Positions 32,126-42,605 are shown, counted from the first letter of the stretch. The stretch: DNA of 64,000 nt from Euborellia annulipes (GCA_023213315.1 JAKCPI010005303.1:27184-91183); one strand, 5' to 3'. The notes: generated by a model from the sequence alone, not told the origin. Made by a program: numbers and translations.

Positions 32126-32275
32126 AAGGGCGGATACAGGGGGGTAAAAGGGTAATTACCCCTCCCTCCCCCCGAGATTTGAAAAAAAAAACTTTTTTTC
32201 GCAAAAAAATTTATTTTTAATGTAAAATTTTAAATATTAATACTTAAAAATTTGATTTGTATATATAAAACAAAA
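32126..32275 (-). mobile_element. hAT-like MITE F, truncated copy
   Basis: CAAGGGCGGATACAGGGG start, GGTAATTACCCC, and TTAAAAATTTGATTTGTATA; the half containing captured HPE sequence is absent. Confidence 0.65.
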
Positions 32276-32629
32276 TACGATTGCTCTCGTCTTTGGGAAA
32301 CCTCGAGTGCTAGTACTTTACTGATGTACTTTTTTAGTTTTTTTCCAATTAAAAAAAAAAAAAACGATTTCCAGCTCGGTCAACCCGGAATTTTCAAGAG
32401 AGAAATCATTTTTTTTAATTTTTATTTTTAAAATAAAATCTTTTTTTTATATAGTCTATATTTAAAAATTTTATTATTTTTATTTATTTATTCATTTAAA
32501 ATATTAAAAACGTATCACGTATTCAATTTATTTTATTTAAAAAAAATTATCTTTCTCTTTTATATTATTTTCATTATTGAAATTAAAAATAGATCCAACA
32601 ATCAAACCGGTTTTTTTCAATTACACATA
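32276..32629. other. AT-rich DNA with HPE-core-like patch
   Basis: TAGTACTTTACTGATGTACT (near 32310) matches the HPE core; what follows (CAGCTCGGTCAACCCGG) does not. A sister patch is at 33400-33485. Confidence 0.4.
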
Positions 32630-32639
32630 CACTTGCACT

Positions 32640-32851
32640 TCGGGAGAGTTCGGCTTTGTTCGGTTGTGAGACGCCGGCGGCGGCGCCCGCGCTGCCGTCG
32701 CCGCCTCAGTAAGCCTCAAGCTTTTGACTCAGTGACATCTATTCATTCTTATCTCATCAAATAATGCTTCCTTCCTCAACAATCCACGATACCGACACAT
32801 CACCTGAGTGCTCCATGCCTGCTCCTTTCTTTTCACCCTCGATATCACCAG
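32640..32851 (+). CDS. Candidate first exon (5' UTR plus short coding part), partial gene
   Basis: A CpG-rich stretch (GCCGGCGGCGGCGCC and GCTGCCGTCGCCGCC, 32670-32705), unlike everything around it, precedes an ATG at 32764. The frame reads MLPSSTIHDTDTSPECSMPA then PFFSPSISPG and reaches CAG|GTAAAC at 32851/32852, a good donor site. Unspliced it stops after 34 codons. A Ser/Pro-rich short N-terminus behind a CpG patch is what a first coding exon with a long intron looks like. No family was recognised and no downstream exon was found. An alternative donor-like TCA|GTAAGC lies at 32709. A 65-codon minus-strand frame over 32757-32954 is the competing reading. Confidence 0.35.
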
Positions 32852-33163
32852 GTAAACCCACGTTTTGATTAATTAAATAGAAATAACAAAGAGGGATTGT
32901 TGGTTGATCCAAGTGGTCGTTTTCCCTCGCTCGGCTTGGGACAGTCCGAGACAAAAAGAAGTGAACTCTTCTTTAATTTTTTTATCTAATTTGTATTTTA
33001 AATTATTTTTATGAAATATAGAATCAATCCTTCTATTGATTCTTTTTCTTAAAATGGAAAGAATTTATATTTTATACTGCATCTCTTGGTTTTACTGTTA
33101 AATGTTAAGAAATACTCAATACTAATTGGTATCGATACTTTTCTTCCGATACAATATCAAGTA
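32852..33163. other. Unassigned DNA, possible start of an intron
   Basis: Follows the candidate donor. AT-rich, with ATCGATACTTT-type motifs near 33130-33160 and 33358-33380. Confidence 0.35.
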
Positions 33164-33350
33164 CAGTGATGGGCAATATTAAGTCCCACCCATGTGATTT
33201 TTTCATTGTTTTTATAAAATCTTTATTGGAAATTTTCTAGGTTTGAACCATGAAATTTTTCATTAAAAAATATATAATATTTTTTTAAAAAACAATGAAA
33301 TAATCACAAGTAGAAAACGCATGGGTGGGACTTAATATTGTCCCTCACTG
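33164..33350 (+). mobile_element. TA-flanked MITE I, copy 1
   Basis: 187 bp. CAGTGATGGGCAATATTAAG at the start and TTAATATTGTCCCTCACTG at the end, flanked by TA on both sides. This is a Tc1/mariner-type structure. Interior arms also pair (CAATGAAATAATCACAAG). Confidence 0.8.
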
Positions 33351-34551
33351 TACAAGTATCGATACTTTTTTTCGATACCACATCGTCTTTAAAAAACATC
33401 GAGTTCTAGTACTTTAGTGATGTACTTTTTTAGTTTTTTAATTTTTTCAAAAAAAAAAAAAAACCCAACTCGGTCAATCCAGAACTATCTATTTATAGCC
33501 GAAAGATGATAATTAAATAAATAATTAAAACCCCCTTCCCTTTAAGTTCCATTTGAGGGTCATTTCATATCAAATCAACAAAAAAAAAAATCATTTTAAC
33601 ACCACCAATTCCAGATTTTGATGAAACTCGTTCCTTAATTAGAGATAATCAACCACACCAAATTTTATTGATATATCTCGAACGGTTTTCATTTTATAGC
33701 CCTTTCAAGTTTAAATGATAATGCCAGCCGCTGCTCTCCCGAGACCCCGACCTGGCCGTGTATGCTCTAAGAAAAAAAATCATTTCTTCAATATTTATCA
33801 GTGAAGATGCATGAAAATTTTGAGTTTAACTAATTGAAAGATGCTGATTTCAGAAAAAAAATAATTAACCCTCTAAAACCAGTGATTCCCAACCTGGGGG
33901 CGATCGCCCCCAAGTGGGCGATTTGGGTTTTCAGAGGGGCGATAAATAAGCGGGGGGCGATGAGTATTCAAAGATAGAAAAATTATAAGTTTACTAAAAT
34001 TTAAAAGAACAAAAATGAAACAGAAAAATCTCCTATTTACAGGATGTTCAGGATAGAAAAAGACAAAATATTATAAAAATAAAATAATCCGAACATAATT
34101 CCAAACTAGAATCGAAACGTCACTTTTGTTTTCATTAAATAAAGATTGACCGAAAAAGATCCATTTTTGTTATTTTCTTCATGAAAATAAAATTATTTTT
34201 AAATTTTTAGAGGTTTGGGTAGAGATAAAGAATAAAAATCTTGCCTAGTACTCCTAGGGTCAGGAGTATTTTTTTAAATAAATTTTTGCCATTGATTGTG
34301 GTTTATTTTAGTTAGTAATTAATTATACAATTTATTTAAAACGTTTCAGTCACTATTTCTGCAACTGTTGTATTTATTCACTTTTAAAAGAAAACGTTAT
34401 CTGAGGAACTTGATTCATTTTTATTAACTTTGAAATAAAGTACTTTTTGTTAAAAATTTTATTGAAATCATATTTTGTACGTAAATGCAGATGCAGATCA
34501 CAGAATCTATGAATTTGATTCACTTCGAACCATGTAAATTTTGTGTATGTA

Positions 34552-34767
34552 CACTGAGGGACAATATTAAGTCCCACCCATGCGCTTTCTACTTATGATT
34601 ATTTCATTGTTTTTAAAGAAATATTATATAGACTATTTTTTAATGGAAACTTTCATGGTTCAAATCTAGAAACTTTCCAATAAATATTTTCATTTTTTTT
34701 TTATAAAAACAATGAAATAATCACAAGTAGAAAACGTGTGGGTGGGACTTGATATTGACCCTCACTG
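34552..34767 (+). mobile_element. TA-flanked MITE I, copy 2
   Basis: 216 bp; ACTGAGGGACAATATTAAG and GATATTGACCCTCACTG ends with TA at 34550-34551 and 34768-34769. Confidence 0.8.
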
Positions 34768-34858
34768 TACAGCAGGTATATCAGTCTTTCCCAAACTGCT
34801 GTTCTCTTGGGGGGGGGGGGTCTTGAAAATTTTCCTATACAAAATATTATATTAATTA

Positions 34859-35063
34859 GAAACAGGAACGGGAGCCTTCTCAGGAAACAGCAGCCAGGAT
34901 AAATAATAAAAATCTATATTTCGTTGCCGACGTTTCGGGTGCAAGTCGCACCCATCCTCAGGGCAAGCGACTTGCACCTGAAACGTCGGCAACGAAATAT
35001 AGATTTTTATTATTTATCCTGGCTGTGTTTCCTGAGAAGGCCCCGTTCCTGTTTCTAATTGAA
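34859..35063. mobile_element. Penelope-like palindromic terminal pair
   Basis: Two arms of about 95 bp meet head to head. AACAGGAACGGG outside and TTTCGTTGCCGACGTTTC inside recur inverted as GAAACGTCGGCAACGAAA and CCCCGTTCCTGTT. The centre holds a hammerhead-like motif on the minus strand. Confidence 0.55.
34929..34961 (-). ncRNA. Best hammerhead-like motif of the window
   Basis: On the minus strand: CTGAGGA, one U, a perfect 6-bp stem GGGTGC/GCACCC with a GACTT loop, then GAAACGTC. The ACGT could pair with a second molecule to make stem III, as in dimeric hammerheads reported from Penelope-like elements. The extra U before the stem departs from the minimal consensus. Confidence 0.42.
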
Positions 35064-35377
35064 TATCTACAGCCATTCAACTCAAGAAATTTTATTATAT
35101 TAATTTTTTGCTATTAGATTCAATGAAAAGGGGGCGATAGGTGTTAGACAACCTCCAGAAAGGGGCGATGGGCCAAAAAAGGTTGGGAACCACTGCTCTA
35201 AACCTAACCGTTTAGCTATAAATTACTATCAATTTTGGAATTTGTAAATTTTACATGGTTTTACGTTTTTTGTAATATTTACCTGGGGGATTGAGGTATT
35301 CAAACCAATTTTTACCCAGCTGGGTAAAATAATAATAATTATTATTATTTAAACAAATATAGACTGTTGTTAAGTAT

Positions 35378-35656
35378 TTTTTTTTTTTTTTTAAACACTC
35401 ACACTTTTTTTCTCATTCATTCATTCTCACACTCTCACACACATTCACACAGTCTTTTCGGCAACTTAGGCTATTTAAGACTTTTACGTTAACCGTTCTT
35501 TAATAATATATATATATTAGGGGGTCCAGGCATTCTTATTTAAGCCATTTGGTATCGAAATGGCTTAAATAAAATCATCGGACTGCCTGGGGTCCGAACC
35601 CGCGACGTTTGGTATACGAGGTTAGCACGGTAACCTCTACACCAAGCCCCGAGGGC
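35378..35656 (-). mobile_element. SINE-A, complete copy with target duplication
   Basis: Poly(T), GTGAGT tail reversed, internal hairpin and tRNA-like head ending GAGGGC. Flanked by the perfect 13-bp duplication TGTTGTTAAGTAT (35365-35377, 35657-35669). Confidence 0.9.
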
Positions 35657-35861
35657 TGTTGTTAAGTATGATTTAGTTCTAGTTCCCTTGTAAAAACTCT
35701 TGTTAGAATTAAAACCTTAAAATTTTACATTATTATAATTTACAAGCGTTTTACTTGCTTTGCAACTAACCTAAAATAAAGGAACAAATATACCAAGTTT
35801 CATCAAAATCTGAGACTAGTGGTGTTTTGGCCTGGTTGAGTTGACATGGAATGACCCTTGA

Positions 35862-36502
35862 TTGAATAAACTTCATGATAATATCCCCTTTAGTGATCCA
35901 TTTGAAATTATAGCCTCGCTGGCGATTCAATTTCTTATTTAAATTGGAATAGTTAGTATAAAATATCGGCCTCGGAGGTGATTAGCCTGCTGACCACTTG
36001 AATGGAGTTGCTAAAACCAAAAGCCATAACTCATCTCTGCTCCTATTAATTGGGGAGAGAGACTTAGAGTACATGGAGACGTCATTCACACGAACATGAA
36101 ATGTGACAATCAAAATTATAAACTAATCTCTAATTGAAAGAGAAAATAAAAATAATATTATATTTAGTTAGATATGTCAATTTAGCGAGTGGATTACATG
36201 ATCGTTATATTATTTTTATTTTAATTTCATGTTTATAATTGATTTTCCATTTATATTTATGTTTTTGTGAGATACAAATGATAATTTAGACATTCACAAT
36301 TTATGAAATAAAATGACGGAAAAATCATTTTACTAATTAGATGCGTATTTAATGAGAGTGATGTGAATTTATTTAATCATCATTTTAAGCTATGACATCA
36401 TTACATTTGGAATGTTTTTATATATAGACTCTATATATTAATAAAAATAAAATTCAAATTTGATTTTATAGATTACTAAACCCGAGTAACAATGATAAAA
36501 AA
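35862..36502. other. Unassigned DNA
   Basis: Among the least repetitive stretches. No gene-like frame. Confidence 0.45.
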
Positions 36503-36580
36503 TCTGGTGTGATTACCTTCGGTAATCGAAAGTTGTGTTCTGCGCTTATCACACCAAATTTTTTGTGTCGACATATTTAG

Positions 36581-36730
36581 TTTTTTTTTTTTTTTTTAAA
36601 GGTCTTTTTCGGCATCTAAGGCCATTTAGACCCCATCCCTATTCATTTCAAACGATTTGTAGTCAAATCAAATGAAATAAATTTTTCTTGCTTGGGATGG
36701 GAAGCGAACCCGGGACTCCTGTGCGAAAAT
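36581..36730 (-). mobile_element. SINE-A relative with a different head
   Basis: Reverse strand: head with CCCGGGTTCGCTTCCC (B-box-like), a body with AAATTTATTTCATTTGATTT, then CTAAATGGCCTTAGATGCCG shared with the SINE-A 3' region, ending in A-run. A different tRNA-like head joined to the same tail. Confidence 0.6.
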
Positions 36731-36741
36731 ATATTTATTTA

Positions 36742-36920
36742 TTTTTTTTTTAAACATTCACATTTTATTCTCATTCACACACACATACACACAGTCTTTT
36801 CGGCAACTTAGGCCATTTAAGACTTTTTACGATATCAGTTATAGAGATTAATATACATATTAGGGGTATCCAAATGGCTTAAATAAAATCATCGGATTGC
36901 CTGGTGTCCGAACCCGCGAC
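36742..36920 (-). mobile_element. SINE-A, 5' truncated
   Basis: Poly(T), CACACACATACACACAG, GGCATTTAAGAC-type block and half of the internal hairpin; stops at CGAACCCGCGAC within the B box. Confidence 0.7.
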
Positions 36921-37321
36921 TTTGAGAAGGCAAATGAGAATATACATTTTAAAGAGCATCTAAAAAATAATTGATTTTAGAATTTTAATCAAAATCGTTG
37001 GAATTTTGAGAAAATCTAAAAAAACTGAAAAAGTACATTAGTAAAGTACTAGTACTTTTTGGTCAATTTTGTTCAAAAGCTTCGGGTCATGTCCCAGAGG
37101 GGTGCCTAACTTAAATATATAATTTCAACCTCCTAGCTCTTTTCGTTCTTGAGATATTTTGTTCACAGACACACAGACAGTCCATGTCGCAAAAACCACT
37201 TTTTTGGATTCAGGATTCCTCAAAACATGTATGTCCATCAAAATCTCGACATCGAATTATTGACATGAATCCAATACTTTCTCTCTCTATATATTAATAT
37301 ATATAGATGTAAGAGAAAGTA

Positions 37322-37541
37322 AAAGAATTTCATTTATGATTGTAGGCCTATAGCTATTTTGACATGATAATAATAGTAATGGAATTGACTAGTAAAGGCT
37401 GATTTGCTTAGGCATGTCACGTGTGTCGGTTTCGAGATTAATCACCTATCGCTTCATCGAGAGATAAATAATTCAATGAGAGACAGGCTCTACTCTCTCT
37501 CTCTCTCTCTCTCACACTGGAATTAGAGCTCTTGTTGACTA
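37322..37541. other. Unassigned DNA with (CT)n
   Basis: (CT)n at about 37491-37513. Nothing else. Confidence 0.5.
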
Positions 37542-38511
37542 CACTGTAAAAAAAATTTCGATGATTTTACAATTTTTTTGTTGTAAGCAAATTTCCAAGA
37601 CCAATAGATACTAAATTTACTATACAGTTGAATTATATTTTTACAAAACTCTTTGCAAAAATCGTTTACAAATGTGTGGTAATTTTACTAATATTTAGCA
37701 ATTTTCGAGTCCAAATGTGTGGTAATTTTACAAATATTTAGCAATTTTACAATCCAAATGTTTGTAATTTTACTAATATTTAGAAAAAAGAAAAAAAATT
37801 TAACGACTGGCCCCTTAGGTTATTGACCTTTAGGGGACATCTCTACCTGGATGGAGTGAAGTAAATATTTTTATTTAATGAAAAATTCCTCCCGGATTTG
37901 AACACTGACCTTTTTTGTAGAAGCTTTGCTGCCTAGTCCATTTGACCATCGAATCACCTGTTAACTAATGATCTATCTCTGCTATATGGCATTCAAGTAT
38001 GACCTCATTGTAAACTATTTTTACTAAATAATAAAATAAAAAATAAACTTAAAGTTATCATAATATTATTATTTTTTGTATTATTATAACTTAAATAAAT
38101 CATTATAGTGCCAAAAATGTCTTTATTAAGAAAGCTAAAAAGCAGTCGAAACAAAGTCGGCCATGTTGGCCGTCTCAGAGAGCCTTAAAAGGAAAATTAC
38201 AATACCCTTGTAATGTAAAATTAGAAACCTTTTTGTAAAATTACAAACACTTTTCTAAAATTACAAACCGCGTTCTAAAATTACAATGCCGTTGTATTGT
38301 AAAATTAGAAATCGTATGGTAAAATTACAATATTTACTCTAATTTTCCAAGAGAATTGTAATTTTAAAATGTTTTTTGGTTGTAAAAATTTTTTGAATGC
38401 ATAGATTTGTAAATTTAGTATACAAATGTATGGTAGTTATCATTTACAAGGAAAATTTGTAAATTTACTATACTAAAACATACTAAAATTAAAATTTTTT
38501 TTTACAGTGTA
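37542..38511 (+). mobile_element. TA-flanked DNA element G, 970 bp
   Basis: CACTGTAAAAAAAATTT and AAATTTTTTTTTACAGTG ends with TA on both sides. Subterminal tandem repeats flank the middle: about 45-bp units with TGGTAATTTTAC near 37670-37785, and about 24-bp units with GTAAAATTACAA near 38206-38345. A reverse SINE-B lies inside. No transposase frame. Tc1/mariner-like by its ends. Confidence 0.7.
37860..37960 (-). mobile_element. SINE-B, reverse copy inside element G
   Basis: ATATTTTTATTTAATGAAAAAT then CCCGGATTTGAACAC (B box reversed) and TTTTTTGTAGAAGC; the A box region is GATTCGATGGTCAAAT-like. Confidence 0.5.
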
Positions 38512-38513
38512 TA

Positions 38514-38991
38514 TACGTATGAATTTATATATAAAGATATAACAAACAGCTCCTTTTGACACGACAACATATTCAATCATTCATTAAAAATATAAAAATT
38601 ATTATATTTCTACTTTTTACATTTTAGGTCATAACGACCCCAGGAAAATTTAATATACGTATGTGATGTAATTTTTTTGCTTATATCTCTTAAAATATTC
38701 ATCGGATTAGGACGAGGTTCGGCAAATTTGTAGCCCTAAGTGGGGCTAAGAAGGATTTAAAACTAGAAGTGAATCGGACCGCAGGGAGCGGTAAAAATGA
38801 GCGGTGAATTATTATCACGAACCACAGTTTTCTCAGCTTCCTTTGGATCAAATATTTTGAAACTCAGCTATAATAATTAGAACGATAGCCCCTAGACCTG
38901 GAGCAAATTTCATGACAATTCGTTCAGTAGTTCAGAAATTATTCGTAAAAAATGAAAATTAATTTTCTTTACGGTTGTCTTTTTCAATTTT
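38514..38991. other. Unassigned DNA
   Basis: Moderately GC-balanced, no recognisable gene. Word pattern (TCTTAAAATATTCATCGG, AATTCGTTCAGTAGTTC) is typical of old transposon untranslated DNA. Confidence 0.4.
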
Positions 38992-39590
38992 TACTTTCTC
39001 TTACCTCTATATATGCTAATATATATAAAGAGAAGTATTGCGATCATGTCAAAAATTCGATGTCGAGATTTTGATGGATATACACATTTTGAGGTCCCCT
39101 GAATCCAAAAAAGTGGTTTTCGCGACATGGGTCTGTCTGAGTTCAATTTAAAGCAGAATTGAGCTAGTAGGCTGAAATTTTATATTTATGTTATGTATCC
39201 TCCTAAGGTGTTAAAATAAGCTTTTAATCAAAATCGGCCAAAAAGTATTAGTACTTTACTGATGTACTTTTCCAGTTTTTTTTTTTTTTCGATTTTCTCA
39301 AAATTTAACGATTTTGATTAAAATTCAAAAATCAATTATTTTTTAAATGCTCTTTAAAATGTATATTCTCATTTTGCCCTTGAAATTGTTTGAAACACAC
39401 TTTACTCTTGAACTTCATAGCAAGGATAGGAGAAATGGTAACAAAATATAAATATTTGCTCATGTTTATCCTTAATTCTAATTTATCGGTTGAAACTAAA
39501 TATATCTCAACTCAAAAAATCTGGTGAGACACAACACAAAACACAACTTTCGATTACTGAAGTTGTGTGCTGTGCGCCAGTCACACCAGA
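38992..39590 (-). mobile_element. HPE, reverse, near full length
   Basis: 599 bp from TACTTTCTCTTACCTC to TCACACCAGA. It lacks the CA tract and has a shortened 5' hairpin loop (CGATTACTGAAGTTGTG). Confidence 0.83.
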
Positions 39591-40347
39591 TTTTTTTACA
39601 GTGTAGCTTAATTCGATGGGAAAAGACTCAAAAGTCATAGTCAACTAGCTTATGCAAGGGGTAGCTAGTTAATTAGAATTGAAGCAACCGGCCCTAAAAG
39701 AGAGCTTAGTCTACAAAAGAAATATTTATCATTCAATCTTGCCCTATTTAAAGTGTGATGTGTATTTTGGTTCTAAACTTGCATTAAAAATTTCGGTATT
39801 TTAATATTCTTAGTTAAACGCAGAGGAAAGTTGAAAAAAAAAATCCTTTTAAAAAAATAGATTGAATTTATTATTAATTCTTTTAAAAATGAATAAAATG
39901 TGTACATGAATCTATCTGCAATGCAAAGAGAGGATGGAGTTTAAATAACGAGAAGTGAGTTTACCCAAAACTTGAGTCGTCTCTCTCTACACACACACAC
40001 AAACACAAACACATATTCGAAATTCAATTAACATCTCCTTTGAATTATTCATTTGTGATATTAAAATTTCAAAAAGTCATACACTCTCATCTTTCCCTTC
40101 CCCCACCCCTTTTTTTGGGCAGGATAAATATTGGGTTTATAACTCATTTATTTCCCAATAAATCGTTATTGATATCGTTACTAATATATGAAAGTAATTA
40201 TATTACATTATTGGGAATTATTTGTGTGTTGAACATGTTGAATTTAATTATTATTTTGCCATGGCTGGTATAAATTCTTGCAAAGAAGCCAAAATGACTA
40301 CCTCAAGTTTTGATTAGTTGCTCTAGAACAGATTACTGTTGACTAGC
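39591..40347. other. Unassigned DNA
   Basis: A 77-codon frame at 40040-40273 is hydrophobic and AT-driven, with no recognised domain. A short (CA)n lies near 39991-40014. Confidence 0.4.
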
Positions 40348-40348
40348 A

Positions 40349-40583
40349 GATTTTTTTTTTTAAACACTCACACTTTTTTCCCATTCGCACAGACTGTTCG
40401 GCAAGTTAGGCCATATAAGACTTTATACAATAACCGTTATTATGAATATATAAATATTGGGGTCCAAGCATTCTTATTTGGTATCCAAATGGCTTAAATA
40501 AAATCATCGGACTGCCAGGGATCCGAACCCTCGACCCTTGGTATACAAGGTGGGTGCGCTACCAACTAAGCCAAGCACGAGTA
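40349..40583 (-). mobile_element. SINE-A, subfamily with a very tRNA-like head
   Basis: Reverse strand head: GGCTTAGTTGGTAGCGC (close to a tRNA A box) and GGGTTCGGATCCC (B box). One hairpin arm is deleted. The variant head matches 58190-58447, defining a second SINE-A subfamily (GTCGAGGGTTCGG). Confidence 0.8.
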
Positions 40584-41145
40584 TTTTTTTTATTATATCA
40601 AATTTCAAAAAGCAATATAATGCTTTATGCAATAATAAACAAATTAAATTCAGGAATCAGAAAATGAAATTAAATATTGAATTACCCCTTTGAATTTATC
40701 TATTTAAAAAAATTAAAGTTGGAAGAAGAGGAAAAAATTTATTTTCGAAGAGGCTGAGTGTACAGTTCGCGTTTAGTACAATTTGTATACTCAGTAGATG
40801 TATTTTGGAGTATTTTATTTAGAATAATATAGAGAATTTTAGTAAAAATCAGAGCCCTTGGCACAGGGGCAGCATGCCCCCCTGCCCCAAATGACGCCCT
40901 GCTCTCTCCCCTGGTTGCGATTTCTCTCCTCTAACGCTGAACAACTAAAAGTGAGGCACACCCCCACCACATCCACACGAACACTCTCCTCAAGCCGCTT
41001 GCATAGCATGGGAACGCCAGGTAGTTAGACAACCAGAAATATCTACAGCAAAGGAAGAAAGAAAGAAGTAGGAACGGCACTTGCTCAAGCCCCTCCTAGT
41101 GCAGCTCCCTACAATTCTACTCCTCGACCAAGATTTTTAAGTGTG
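40584..41145. other. Unassigned DNA
   Basis: The segment 40790-40872 recurs inverted at 47388-47465 (AATCAGAGCCCTTGG end), with a G/C-run MITE-like piece behind it. Confidence 0.45.
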
Positions 41146-41153
41146 GCTGTGAT

Positions 41154-41417
41154 CAGTGGCGGATCGAGAGGAGTTTCTGGGGGGGGGGTTAATCTGGTGT
41201 CACTGGTCGCACAGCACACAATTTTTTTCTTATTATCGGTAATTTAAAGGTGCATTCTGTAGTTGTTTACTAGAATATATATACAAATCAAATTTTTAAG
41301 TATTAGTTTTTAAAATTTTATATTAAAAACACAATTTTTTCCAAAAAAAAAAAATATTTTTTTCAAATCTCGGGGGTGGGGGGTAATTACCCCTTTACCC
41401 CCCGGTATCCACCCTTG
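41154..41417 (+). mobile_element. hAT-like MITE F with captured HPE hairpin, 8-bp duplication
   Basis: 264 bp; CAGTGGCGGATCGAGAGG to CGGTATCCACCCTTG; perfect duplication GCTGTGAT (41146-41153, 41418-41425). Interior 41187-41275 reads AATCTGGTGTCACTGGTCGC, CAGCACACAATT and ATCGGTAATTTAAAG: the HPE 5' end in the same order. Confidence 0.88.
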
Positions 41418-41425
41418 GCTGTGAT

Positions 41426-41709
41426 GTGATTATAATAAAGAGATTGAGATATTAGCCAAATTGGAATCCTCGAGTTTCAATAAATATATCTGAATAAGAC
41501 GTTTCGGCCTGAATTTATTTAACTATTTTCAATTATTGGAAATTATATAGACTTCGGCTTGAGATTTTAAAGTGTTGCATCAATAAATTTTCAAATGATT
41601 TTACTCAAGCTGGATTTGAGAAAATACATCTGACAACCTCGAATTTTTCTTAAAAGTTAGGCCCTAGGCGGTACTGTCTGGCAGTTTTGGTTACCAAAAT
41701 AAAAAATAA
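41426..41709. other. Unassigned DNA
   Basis: Includes AGACGTTTCGGCCTGAATTT at 41498, a lone Penelope-like core. Confidence 0.4.
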
Positions 41710-41850
41710 TCTGATATGACTGGTCGCACAGCACACAACTTTCTCTTATCTTCGGTAATCGAAAGTTATGTTCTGTGCTTGCAACACCAGATTTTTTTGT
41801 GTCGGCACATATTTAGTTTCCGACAGTATAGTCCATTTGAATTACAAATA
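41710..41850 (+). mobile_element. HPE 5' fragment
   Basis: TCTGATATGACTGGTCGCAC, hairpin, TTTCCGACAGTATAG, truncated in TTTGAATTACAAATAG. Confidence 0.7.
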
Positions 41851-42309
41851 GAGGACTTCAAGACCCGATTTTCTGTTGGTGTAAGGCGTTGGGTTCATTT
41901 GTAAGGTCGAATAAAGTGATTTTGTATGAATTTCTCTAAAAAATCTTATATGAGAACTGTATAGTAAAAGAGAGTTCCTCATTCAATTTAAAGATCCTAA
42001 GATTTTTAAAAGAAAAAAAAATAAATTCATCCTTTGAGACAAATTGTTTCCAATGCAGTAGTGTAAACTTATTAAACAGACAACAAGCGTGTGTTGGAAT
42101 TGATTAAACTTCGAGTCACCTATGTATTAAATGGAGCAAATACACTTGTTGTCTGGCCAGTAATGAATTACATCTAATTGAAATTACTTAATTAAATTGC
42201 ATTCTCTGATTTGTAATTTCACTAAAACAAACAAAACAAAAATTGTAATTTACACAAGTGGTTTACTTATTTGTGGGGCAGCCCCTAATTATTACTTCAA
42301 AATTAAAAA
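41851..42309. other. Unassigned AT-rich DNA
   Basis: Nothing recognised. Confidence 0.5.
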
Positions 42310-42444
42310 TCTGGTGGGAGTTTTTCTGTGAAATACAAGAGTAAAGTGTGCTTCAAAAGATTTCCAAGGCAAATTGAGAATATATATTTTAAAGAACATC
42401 TAAAAAATAATTGATTTATGAACTTTAATCAAAATCGTTAGAGC
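42310..42444 (+). mobile_element. HPE deletion derivative
   Basis: TCTGGTGGG joined to TGTGAAATACAAGAGTAAAG and on to AATCGTTAGAGC; both ends partial. Confidence 0.6.
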
Positions 42445-42485
42445 TCGAAGCCCTAGAGATGGAAAGGTCGAGTCTGTCTTTAGTC

Positions 42486-42605
42486 AAGAATCAGCGGCGT
42501 AACCAGCCTTTGAGGGCGGGGGGGGGGCGAAGCTCAACTAGGGCGCCGATTTTCCAGGGGGCTTCGCCCCCTGGACCCCCTGCTCGCCTTCGGCGAGCAA
42601 TTGCC
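42486..42605 (+). mobile_element. hAT-like element R, fragment
   Basis: CAGCGGCGTAACCAGC, G-run, GAAGCTCAACTAGGGCGCCG, then a GCCCCCTGG palindromic patch. Confidence 0.5.

Larger units (their letters stand above)
33880..35195 (+). mobile_element. hAT-like element, 1.3 kb with insertions
   Basis: CAGTGATTCCCAACCTGGGG start; AAGGTTGGGAACCACTG end. Flanks CTCTAAAAC and CTCTAAAC suggest an 8-bp duplication with one added A. Two insertions inside (34552-34767, 34859-35063) account for much of its length. A 67-codon minus frame (34374-34577) is not recognisable. Confidence 0.65.
33557..35857 (+). mobile_element. Large DNA element S, filled with nested insertions
   Basis: Inverted ends GGGTCATTTCATATCAA and TTGACATGGAATGACCC extend inwards for about 80 bp (both include CAGATTTTGATGAAACT), with TTGA on each flank (33553-33556, 35858-35861). 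The 2.3-kb span contains a hAT-like element (33880-35195), MITE I copy 2, a Penelope-like palindrome and a SINE-A. No transposase frame survives. Confidence 0.6.
36503..37321 (+). mobile_element. HPE with two SINE insertions
   Basis: Shortened 5' hairpin (TCTGGTGTGATTACCTTCGG) at 36503-36575, then reverse SINE copies, then AAATGAGAATATACATTTT to the terminal hairpin ending ATGTAAGAGAAAGTA. Confidence 0.8.

Noticed and set aside
32757..32954. 65-codon minus-strand gene
   Set aside because: No acceptor or promoter signal fits it; the plus-strand reading with ATG and donor is better, though still weak.
37492..37513. Regulatory GAGA element
   Set aside because: Plain CT microsatellite with no promoter nearby.
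40500..40580. Functional tRNA gene
   Set aside because: A and B boxes are good, but the acceptor stem does not pair and the sequence continues as SINE-A; the same head recurs in many copies.
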